Below, one piece after another: positions 57,746-64,000 of a stretch of 64,000 bases of DNA. The position numbers were made by a program, and so were the translations under genes. Each line of letters opens with the position of its first letter. Position 1 is the stretch's first letter. Below the pieces are notes generated by a model that saw only the letters and a program-made list of their open reading frames with translations, had not been told where the DNA came from and did no database searches. The DNA is from Nonomuraea rubra. GTDB lineage: Bacteria > Actinomycetota > Actinomycetes > Streptosporangiales > Streptosporangiaceae. The DNA is taken from the NCBI RefSeq assembly GCF_014207985.1, contig NZ_JACHMI010000001.1:4447001-4511000 (forward strand), given 5' to 3'.

Positions 57746-57815
57746 TATATTGCAGTCTGCACTATAGCGAGGTGCCTTTCCGTGTCTACTCCGCTATAGT
57801 GCGAATTGCAATATG
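57746..57815. promoter_or_regulatory. Two inverted copies of a PadR operator
   Basis: The 24-bp segment 57746-57769 and the reverse complement of 57792-57815 agree at 20 of 24 positions, sharing CGCTATAGTGC and TGCAATAT. The copies face each other between the NmrA-like and PadR starts, one covering each promoter. Confidence 0.75.
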
Positions 57816-57827
57816 GAAGGGAGATTC

Positions 57828-58430
57828 ATGGCGCGGCGTCCTGACCTGGTCGGTCTCACCGTGCTGGCCATGCTGTCGGTACGTGCCAGCCACCCGTACG
57901 AGCTGCACCGCTTCATCGTCGACACGCACAAGGACTACGTGACGGGGCTGCCCAGAAGCCTCTACCACGCGGTCGAGAGGCTGGCGGCCGAGGAGCTGAT
58001 CGTGCCGGTCGAGACCAGCAGGGAGGGCCGCCGCCCGGAGCGCACCGTCTACGAGATCACCGACGAGGGCCTCCGGGAGCTGGCGACCAGGCTCCGCACG
58101 CTGCTGGAGAACCCGGGAGCCGAGCGCCGCACGTTCACCGCCGCCGTCTCCCTGATGGGCGTCCTGCCGGTGCCCGACGCGCTGCGGGCGCTGCGCACCA
58201 GGGCCGCGTCCATCGAAGGGTCGCTGGCCTCGATGAACGCCCACCTGAAGGCGCTGAAGGACGGCGGCCTGCCCGACGTCCTGATGATCGAGGTCGACTA
58301 CGAACGGGCCCTGAGCGAGACCGAGCTGGCCTGGCTCAGGGACCTCATCGCCCGGCTGGAGTCGGGCGAGCTCGACTGGCCGAGCACCGTCAGACGGGAG
58401 CTCCTGGAAGGGGTGCTCGGCGAGCCCTGA
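57828..58430 (+). CDS. PadR family regulator
   Basis: The 200-residue protein has the PadR winged helix (LVGLTVLAMLSVRASHPYELH; LPRSLYHAVERLAAEELI; RRPERTVYEITDEG) and a Vir_act_alpha_C-like helical domain. ATG 57828 follows AAGGGA. It is divergent from the NmrA-like gene and very likely represses it and itself through two inverted operators. Ligands in this family are often phenolic acids or drugs. Confidence 0.9.
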   Translation: MARRPDLVGLTVLAMLSVRASHPYELHRFIVDTHKDYVTGLPRSLYHAVERLAAEELIVPVETSREGRRPERTVYEITDEGLRELATRLRTLLENPGAERRTFTAAVSLMGVLPVPDALRALRTRAASIEGSLASMNAHLKALKDGGLPDVLMIEVDYERALSETELAWLRDLIARLESGELDWPSTVRRELLEGVLGEP

Positions 58431-58438
58431 GGTAAGAG

Positions 58439-58472
58439 CGGCTGCCAGGGTGCGCCAACACCCTGGCAGCCG
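58439..58472 (+). terminator. PadR terminator
   Basis: CGGCTGCCAGGGTG and CACCCTGGCAGCCG form a perfect 14-bp stem with a 6-nt loop, 8 bp after the PadR stop. Confidence 0.75.
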
Positions 58473-58551
58473 GACATCCGAGAACAAGGCGCCTGCCCTG
58501 CCTGGAGTCGCACACCTCAGGATAGGCGCCGCGAGCACGAGGAGTTGCGCC

Positions 58552-58935
58552 ATGTCCGAGATCCCCGCGTCCGAGGTCGCCGACCTGCTCGCCGGCCTCG
58601 CCGAAGCGTGGAACAGCGGCGATGCCGCCGCCTACGCCGCCGTCTTCACCGAGGACGCCGACTACATCACCTTCGACGGCACCCACACCCGCGGACGGGA
58701 GGCCATCGAGTCCATGCACCGCCGGCTCTTCGAGGGCCCGCTCAACGGCTCCACCATGTCCACCGGCGGCGAGTACACGGTCAAGCCGCTGGCCGACGGC
58801 GCCGTCCTGGTGGTTGTCGCCGGCGGCACCGCGGTGGACGGCCTGCAACGCGCCTCCACCGTCTCCTTCACCGCCGTCCGCACGCCCGGGGGCTGGCGCT
58901 TCGCCTCCTTCCAGAACACCCGGGTGGCGTCATGA
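58552..58935 (+). CDS. SgcJ/EcaC-type SnoaL-like protein
   Basis: The 127-residue NTF2-fold protein reads LLAGLAEAWNSGDAAAYAAVFTEDADYITFDGT, the standard SgcJ/EcaC start, with EAIESMHRRLFEG and a GGWRFASFQNTRV end. The role is usually unassigned (stress or secondary metabolism). ATG 58552 follows GGAG. Its stop overlaps the next start (ATGA), so it is coupled to the SRPBCC protein. Confidence 0.87.
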   Translation: MSEIPASEVADLLAGLAEAWNSGDAAAYAAVFTEDADYITFDGTHTRGREAIESMHRRLFEGPLNGSTMSTGGEYTVKPLADGAVLVVVAGGTAVDGLQRASTVSFTAVRTPGGWRFASFQNTRVAS

Positions 58936-59324
58936 GGAAGCTGATCACCGAGGTGGCCGGGGTCGTCGAGGCGCCCGCCTCCCGGGTGTGGGATGCCCTC
59001 GCCGAGGAACTGCTGCCCGACGGCCGCCGCTCCGGCCGGTTCACCGTGGAGGACGCGCCCGGGCACACCTCCACCGTGGAGGTGGCCGGTCACACCATCG
59101 CCATCCAGGGCGGATGGTGGTATCGCGGAGAGTGGAGCGTCGAGCCGCATCCTCAGGGGGCGCTGCTGGTGCACCGGGTGTTCAACGTGGCGCAGTGGCT
59201 GCGGTGGGCGGTGCCGCTGGCGAACCGGTTCTTCGCGGGGTTCGCCGAGACCACGCGGAAGGCGTTCACGGAACTGCTCACGAACGTGGGCCGCCGCGCT
59301 CGGGCGACGACCCGTCCGGCCTGA
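58932..59324 (+). CDS. SRPBCC-like (START-fold) protein
   Basis: The 130-residue protein begins RKLITEVAGVVEAPASRVWDALAEELLPDGR, the usual start of a polyketide-cyclase-like helix-grip fold, with WWYRGEWSVEPHPQGALLVHRVFNVAQ. It probably binds a hydrophobic ligand. It is coupled to the SgcJ-like gene and overlaps the convergent flavin oxidoreductase by 47 bp. Confidence 0.8.
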   Translation: MRKLITEVAGVVEAPASRVWDALAEELLPDGRRSGRFTVEDAPGHTSTVEVAGHTIAIQGGWWYRGEWSVEPHPQGALLVHRVFNVAQWLRWAVPLANRFFAGFAETTRKAFTELLTNVGRRARATTRPA

Positions 59325-61365
59325 GGCCGCCGCGAGGGGTGTCGTCCGGGGTGAGGGCCTGCCCTCGCGTGCATGCTCGCGCGAGGGCGTCGGCCACCTC
59401 CGCCGCCGCGGCGAAGCACCCGTGGAGCGAGCCGCCGTTGTCCCCCGCGTCCCCGAGCACGTGCACCCCCAGGCGGGGCCGCCGGTCCGCGAGCAGGTCG
59501 GCGAGCAGCCCGGGACGCGGGACGACACCGTGGGAGACCAGCAGCGGGCCCGGCGCGGGCAGCCATTCCGCCTGGCCACCGGAGCGTACGAGCAGGCGGT
59601 CGGGCTCGATGGCCGAGACCGTGGACTCCAGCAGGATGCGGACCTTCGGGTTCTCCATGAGCCGCGGCACCATGAGGATCTTGGCGCGGCGGCCGACGTC
59701 CGGGGCGAGGGCCGGCTGCGGGCCGAGGAGCAGCACCTCCGCCCCCTCGGCGGCGAGGTGGTCGGCCACGGCCACGCCCTCGCGGTCGGCGCCCCATATG
59801 ACGCAGGAACTCGGGACGTCCTGGCCGAGGGCGAGCCAGTCGCGCACGTCGAGGACGTGCGGCAGGCCCACGCCGGGAACGTCGGGCAGGCGGCCGGTGC
59901 CGCCGGTGGCCAGCACGATGGCGTCCGCCTCGTGCCGCGCCAGCTCCTCGCGGGTGGCGGTGGTGCCGGTACGCACGCTCACCCCGAGCCGGTCCAGCTC
60001 GGCGGCCCACCACCGCAGCAGGCGGCGATGCTCCGGGTACGCGCGCAGCCGCCCGGCGAGCGCGACCAGCCCGCCGACGTGCTCCTCACGCTCCAGCACC
60101 TGAACGCGCCGCCCCTGCTCGGCCAGCAGCCGCGCCACCTCAAGCCCGGCCGGCCCCGCCCCCACCACCAGCACCGCCCCCGGCCCCGCAGGCGTGACGG
60201 GCGCCGCGCCGTGCTTCGCGAGTGCGTCCGGCACCGCGCCCCGGCCCGCGGGCGCAGGCGCCGGGATCAGGTGCTCGCGCCCAGCCCCCGGGTTGACCGT
60301 GCAAGGGATCGGCTCGCCGCTGCCGAGCCGGTCGATGCAGTAGTTGCACGCGATGCACGGCCGATACCCCCGCCCGGCGAGGGCGTGACGGGGAAAGTCG
60401 GGATCGGCGTGGAGGGCGCGGGCCAGGGAGACGAAGTCGGCCAGGCCGCCCGCCACGATGGCCTCGGCGCTCTCCGCGGTGTTGATCCGCCCGGCGACCC
60501 CCACCGGCAGCCCCAGCTCCCGGTACCGCCCGGCGTACGGGGCGAGCAGGCCCGGCTCCCATTCGGCGGGCTGGATGCTCCACTGCCCCGCCTCGTACGA
60601 CCCGGCCGACACGTCGAGGAAGTCCAGCAGGTCCAGCCGGGCGCGAGAGACCAGCTCGAACGTGCGCTCCGCGGTCAGCCCGCCCTCGAACCCCTCGTGC
60701 GCGGACAGCCGCAGCCCCACGGCCACGCCGGGACCGGCCTGCTCGCGGACCGCCTCGACGACCAGGCCGAGGAAGCGGAGGGGGTCGGCGAACTCGTCGG
60801 TACGCAGGTTGAACGCGGGGGAGAGGAACTGGTGCACGAGATACCCGTGCGCCCCGTGGATCGAGATCACGTCCACCCCCGCCTCGCGGCAGCGGCGTGC
60901 GGCCTCCCCGTAGGCGGCGGCCAGCTCGTACACCTCGGCGGCCGGCGCCTCCCGGGGCGGCTCGCCGCCGGCCGGCAGGCACGGGACGGGGGAGGGGGCG
61001 ACCGGCTGGAAGCCGCTGACCGCGCTCTGGGCGGTGCGGCCGCCGTGGTTGAGCTCCACGCCGAGCAGGGCGCCGCCGTCGTGCACGGCCGAGGCCAGCC
61101 GGGCGAGCCCGGGGACGCGCGCGTCGGTGTCCGCGCCGAGCTGCCGCAGCCGTCCCTTGCCGTCCGCGCGGACGTAGGCGGCCTCGGCGAACACCAGCGC
61201 CGCGCCGCCCCGCGCCCGCCGGGCGAGGTAGGCGGTGTAGCGGTCGGTGACGGTGCCGTCGAGCTCGCAGTAGTTGCGCTCCATCGGGGCCGCGACGAAC
61301 CGGTTGCGCAGCCGTACGGGACCCAGGGCCAGAGGGCGGCCCACGGCCGGCCCGCCCTCACTCAC
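59278..61365 (-). CDS. Old-yellow-enzyme/2,4-dienoyl-CoA reductase-type flavoprotein
   Basis: The ~695-residue protein has an FMN TIM barrel (LALGPVRLRNRFVAAPME, ELNHGGR, HGAHGYLVHQFLSPAFNLR split, GGLADFVSLARAL), a 4Fe-4S cysteine cluster in CIACNYCIDRL plus a following Cys, and a C-terminal FAD/NAD domain with VVGAGPAGLEVARLLAE. It fits FadH/trimethylamine-dehydrogenase-like enzymes that reduce enones or demethylate amines. GTG 61365 is preferred because a perfect palindrome (61397-61410) lies just upstream; GTG 61449 is the outer option. It is divergent from the shikimate-type operon. Confidence 0.88.
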   Translation of the reverse strand: MSEGGPAVGRPLALGPVRLRNRFVAAPMERNYCELDGTVTDRYTAYLARRARGGAALVFAEAAYVRADGKGRLRQLGADTDARVPGLARLASAVHDGGALLGVELNHGGRTAQSAVSGFQPVAPSPVPCLPAGGEPPREAPAAEVYELAAAYGEAARRCREAGVDVISIHGAHGYLVHQFLSPAFNLRTDEFADPLRFLGLVVEAVREQAGPGVAVGLRLSAHEGFEGGLTAERTFELVSRARLDLLDFLDVSAGSYEAGQWSIQPAEWEPGLLAPYAGRYRELGLPVGVAGRINTAESAEAIVAGGLADFVSLARALHADPDFPRHALAGRGYRPCIACNYCIDRLGSGEPIPCTVNPGAGREHLIPAPAPAGRGAVPDALAKHGAAPVTPAGPGAVLVVGAGPAGLEVARLLAEQGRRVQVLEREEHVGGLVALAGRLRAYPEHRRLLRWWAAELDRLGVSVRTGTTATREELARHEADAIVLATGGTGRLPDVPGVGLPHVLDVRDWLALGQDVPSSCVIWGADREGVAVADHLAAEGAEVLLLGPQPALAPDVGRRAKILMVPRLMENPKVRILLESTVSAIEPDRLLVRSGGQAEWLPAPGPLLVSHGVVPRPGLLADLLADRRPRLGVHVLGDAGDNGGSLHGCFAAAAEVADALARACTRGQALTPDDTPRGGLRPDGSSPERGGPRS

Positions 61366-61396
61366 CAGTGACAACCGAGCTCCGTCCTGGAAGTAC

Positions 61397-61410
61397 GGAC
61401 TAGATAGTCC
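61397..61410. promoter_or_regulatory. Palindrome before flavin oxidoreductase
   Basis: GGACTAGATAGTCC has perfect 6-bp arms with a 2-bp centre. A second palindromic core, GTACGTAC, lies near 61473, before the dehydrogenase. Both sit in the divergent promoter region and look like repressor sites; no candidate regulator lies in the window. Confidence 0.5.
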
Positions 61411-61517
61411 ACAAGGCTCCACGGGCGGCGCCGTGAAGTCAAGAGTCACGTCTAGCCAGCTAACTCACTAGTACGTACATTAAGAAAACCGCAGCACCTG
61501 CTTGAAAGGACGACGTG

Positions 61518-62363
61518 ATGGACTCATTCCTGGTCGGGCTGATCGGCTCGGGCATCGGGCCCTCCTGGAGCCCGCCGCTGCACGAGCAGGAGGCCGTGCA
61601 CCACGGGCTGCACTACGTCTACCGGCTGCTGGACACCGACCGGGTGGGCGGCGAGGTGGGCGAGCTGGTCCGCACGGCGCGCAGGTTCGGCTACGACGGG
61701 CTCAACATCACCCACCCCTGCAAGCAGGCCGTCATCCCGCACCTGGACGAGCTGTCACCGGATGCCCGCATGCTCGGCGCGGTCAACACCGTGGTGTTCG
61801 ACGGCGAGCGCGCCATCGGCCACAACACGGACTGGACGGGCTTCGCCGAGTCGTTCGCGCGCGGCCTGCCGGACGTGCCCACCAGGAGGATCGTGCAGCT
61901 CGGCGCCGGAGGCGCGGGAGCCGCGGTCGCGCACGCGCTGCTCACGATGGGCGCCGACCGGATCACCCTGGTCGACGCGGACCCGGCGCGGGCGGGCGCG
62001 CTGGCAGGCGAGCTGTCGGCCCGTTTCGGCGCGGGACGGGCCCGCCCCGCGGACGCGGCCGAGCTGCCCGGTCTGCTGGCCGGGGCCGAGGGGCTGGTGC
62101 ACGCGACCCCGACCGGCATGGCCCACCATCCGGGTCTGCCGCTGCCGGCCGAGCTGCTCCATCCCGGCCTGTGGGTGGCCGACATCGTCTACCGGCCGCT
62201 GGAGACGGAGCTGCTCAAGCAGGCGCGGGCGATCGGCTGCCGGACGCTGGACGGCGGCGGCATGGTCGTCTTCCAGGCCGCGCACGCGTTCAGGCTGTTC
62301 ACCGGCCGCGAGCCGGACGCCGAGCGGATGTTCGCCCACCTGACCGATCTCATCGCTGTCTGA
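61518..62363 (+). CDS. Quinate/shikimate dehydrogenase
   Basis: The 281-residue enzyme has the substrate motif SWSPPLH near 16-22, NITHPCKQ with the catalytic Lys near 65, NTDWTGF with the catalytic Asp near 102, and Rossmann GAGGAGAAVAHAL. It oxidises quinate or shikimate with NAD(P). Context points to catabolism rather than aromatic biosynthesis: the next gene is a 3-dehydroshikimate dehydratase, 20 bp downstream with a good SD, as in QsuD/QsuB of Corynebacterium. ATG 61518 follows AAAGGACGACGTG. Confidence 0.92.
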   Translation: MDSFLVGLIGSGIGPSWSPPLHEQEAVHHGLHYVYRLLDTDRVGGEVGELVRTARRFGYDGLNITHPCKQAVIPHLDELSPDARMLGAVNTVVFDGERAIGHNTDWTGFAESFARGLPDVPTRRIVQLGAGGAGAAVAHALLTMGADRITLVDADPARAGALAGELSARFGAGRARPADAAELPGLLAGAEGLVHATPTGMAHHPGLPLPAELLHPGLWVADIVYRPLETELLKQARAIGCRTLDGGGMVVFQAAHAFRLFTGREPDAERMFAHLTDLIAV

Positions 62364-62383
62364 ACCCGTCTACAGGAGGAATC

Positions 62384-64000
62384 GTGCGCAAGTCCATCGC
62401 CACCGTGTCGGTGAGCGGCACGCTCACGGAGAAGCTGGAGGCGATCGCCGCCGCCGGGTTCGACGGGGTGGAGATCTTCGAGAACGACCTGCTGGCCTGC
62501 CCCCTGTCGCCGGAGGAGGTCCGGGCCAGGGCCGCCGACCTCGGCCTCGGCATCGACCTCTACCAGCCCTTCCGCGACTTCGAGGCGGTGCCGGCCGACG
62601 TGCTCGCGGGCAGCCTGCGCCGGGCCGAGCGCAAGTTCCAGGTGATGCGGCGGCTCGGCGCGGACCTGCTGCTGGTCTGCTCGAACGTCTCGCCGGCCGC
62701 GATCGGCGACGACGAGCTGGCCGCCGAGCAGCTCCGGCTGCTGGCCGAGCGGGCCGCCGAGTACGGCGTCCGCATCGCCTACGAGGCGCTGGCCTGGGGC
62801 CGGCACGTCAACGAGTACCTGCACGCCTGGCGCGTCGTGCGCATGGCCGACCACCCGAACCTGGGCACCTGCCTGGACAGCTTCCACATCCTGTCGCGCG
62901 GCTCCGACCCGATCGGCATCGAGGCCATCCCGGGCGAGAAGATCTTCTTCCTGCAGCTCGCCGACGCGCCGCTGCTGGCCATGGACGTGCTGCAGTGGAG
63001 CCGCCACTACCGCTGCTTCCCCGGGCAGGGCAACTTCGACCTGGCCGGGCTGACCGCCAGCGTGCTGCGCACGGGCTACGCGGGGCCGCTGTCGCTGGAG
63101 GTGTTCAACGACGTCTTCCGCCAGGCGTCCACCGAACGCACCGCGCTGGACGGCATGCGCTCGCTCATCGCGCTGGAGCAGAGCCTGGACGGCCTGAGCC
63201 ATCCGGCCGTGCCCGCCGGCTTCGCCTTCGCCGAGCTGGCCGACACCGGCACCCTCGGCGGGCTGCTGACCGCGCTCGGCTTCGCCAGGACGGGCGTGCA
63301 CGCGAGCAAGCCGGTCGAGCTGTGGTCGCAGGGCGAGGCCAGGCTCCTGCTCAACGCCCGCGACCAGGTGGCGGACCCGGCCCTGGTCGCGATCGGCCTG
63401 GACAGCCCGGACCCCGGCGGTGCCGTCAAGCACGCCGGCGCGCTGCTGTCGCCCGTCCTGCCCCGCGAGCGGGCCCCCGAGGACGCCCCGCTGGACGCGA
63501 TCGCCGCCCCTGACGGCACCGAGATCTTCTTCTGCGACACCGCCTGGCTCGCCGACTTCGGCCCCGGCGCCGCCATTCCAGGCCGGATCACCCACATCGA
63601 CCACGTGGCGCTCACCCAGCCGCTGCACTACTTCGACGAGGCCGCCCTGTTCTACCGCAGCGTGCTCGGCCTGCGCCCGCAGGAGAGCCTGGAGCTGCCG
63701 GACCCGTACGGCCTGCTGCGCAGCAAGGCCATGTCGGCCCCCGACGGCGCGGTGCGCATGGTGGTGAACATCGCCCACGTCGGCGCCGGCCAGCAGCCCT
63801 GGCAGCACCTCGCGCTGGCCTGCGACGACGTCGTGGCGGTGGCCCGCAGGCTCCGGGCCGAGCACCCCGACCTGCTGCTGCCCATCCCGGACAACTACTA
63901 CGACGACCTGGAGGCCCGCTACGAGGTCGATCCCGAGCTGCGCCGGCTCGGCGTGCTCTACGACCGCGACGGCGCCGGCGGCGAGTTCCTGCACCTGTAC
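62384..64000 (+). CDS. 3-dehydroshikimate dehydratase fused to HPPD-like domain (3' end missing)
   Basis: GTG 62384 follows AGGAGG. The N-terminal TIM barrel has all metal and catalytic positions of the AsbF/QuiC family at the same numbers: Glu134, Asp165, His168, Gln191, Glu239. The C-terminal part from about 280 is a glyoxalase/HPPD-like domain with HIDHVALTQPLHYFDEA near 404. This architecture matches QuiC1 of Pseudomonas, which converts 3-dehydroshikimate to protocatechuate. The reading frame is open to the window end (539 codons seen), so the last part is missing. Confidence 0.93.
   Translation, partial: MRKSIATVSVSGTLTEKLEAIAAAGFDGVEIFENDLLACPLSPEEVRARAADLGLGIDLYQPFRDFEAVPADVLAGSLRRAERKFQVMRRLGADLLLVCSNVSPAAIGDDELAAEQLRLLAERAAEYGVRIAYEALAWGRHVNEYLHAWRVVRMADHPNLGTCLDSFHILSRGSDPIGIEAIPGEKIFFLQLADAPLLAMDVLQWSRHYRCFPGQGNFDLAGLTASVLRTGYAGPLSLEVFNDVFRQASTERTALDGMRSLIALEQSLDGLSHPAVPAGFAFAELADTGTLGGLLTALGFARTGVHASKPVELWSQGEARLLLNARDQVADPALVAIGLDSPDPGGAVKHAGALLSPVLPRERAPEDAPLDAIAAPDGTEIFFCDTAWLADFGPGAAIPGRITHIDHVALTQPLHYFDEAALFYRSVLGLRPQESLELPDPYGLLRSKAMSAPDGAVRMVVNIAHVGAGQQPWQHLALACDDVVAVARRLRAEHPDLLLPIPDNYYDDLEARYEVDPELRRLGVLYDRDGAGGEFLHLY

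Noticed and set aside
1..64000. Mobile elements, integrases, tRNA or rRNA genes
   Set aside because: No transposase, recombinase, terminal repeats or tRNA-like structure was seen on reading either strand; short tRNAs could be missed without a covariance search.

Overview
The window is about 72% GC by eye. It uses GTG starts freely, has purine-rich Shine-Dalgarno (SD) sites, and carries an actinobacterial regulator set: LAL/LuxR, MarR, TetR, AraC, PadR, an Lsr2 protein, a SigB/F/G-type sigma factor and an Ser-X-X-Lys serine hydrolase. This points to a filamentous actinomycete, most likely Streptosporangiales (Nonomuraea-like); that placement is an inference. I see no rRNA, tRNA, transposase, integrase, phage or CRISPR array. 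The region looks like an accessory chromosomal arm made of small regulator-plus-enzyme units, often in divergent pairs.

Layout. 0-5 kb: 3' end of a macrolide-type glycosyltransferase, two membrane-associated proteins and a large LAL regulator. 4.9-7.7 kb: P-type cation ATPase. 7.8-11.8 kb: MarR, nitroreductase, aldo/keto reductase, a second MarR and a frameshifted TetR. 11.9-17.2 kb: ankyrin protein, ACMSD-type amidohydrolase, lipoprotein alpha/beta hydrolase, zinc-free quinone-type reductase with its divergent TetR. 17.2-21.2 kb: an MFS exporter preceded by a ten-codon leader ORF and flanked by two paralogous AraC regulators, then a TetR. 21.2-25.6 kb: SDR, ABM-domain protein, TetR, DHFR-fold reductase, DoxX protein with a CebR-type operator, cold-shock protein with a hairpin leader, cysteine hydrolase. 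25.7-30.9 kb: vanadium haloperoxidase-type protein, Lsr2, PhlG-like hydrolase, nucleotidyltransferase, SnoaL-like protein, peptide deformylase. 31-36.4 kb: two-component system divergent from an ABC ATPase and an ABC permease fused to an alpha/beta hydrolase. 36.5-41.7 kb: DUF4132-type protein, TetR plus thioesterase, membrane protein, LuxR. 41.7-48.7 kb: an orphan polyketide-synthase-like protein (C-methyltransferase, pseudo-ketoreductase, enoylreductase) divergent from a TetR plus a heterodimeric ABC exporter operon. 48.8-54.5 kb: D-aminoacylase-type amidohydrolase, membrane protein, methyltransferase, MarR, beta-lactamase-fold hydrolase, cobF. 54.5-59.3 kb: sigma factor, MFS exporter, NAD-binding protein with divergent PadR, SnoaL-like and SRPBCC proteins. 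59.3-64 kb: flavin oxidoreductase divergent from quinate/shikimate dehydrogenase and a 3-dehydroshikimate dehydratase/HPPD-like fusion that runs off the end.

Recurring themes. (1) Many regulators sit beside, and probably control, one exporter or oxidoreductase through visible palindromic operators. (2) Short GC-rich direct repeats (16-39 bp units) recur at or over stop codons and in convergent 3' junctions. (3) Convergent neighbours often overlap tail-to-tail by 25-71 bp. The most distinctive items are the leader ORF/hairpin unit before the MFS gene, the orphan CMT-KR-ER protein and the permease-hydrolase fusion.
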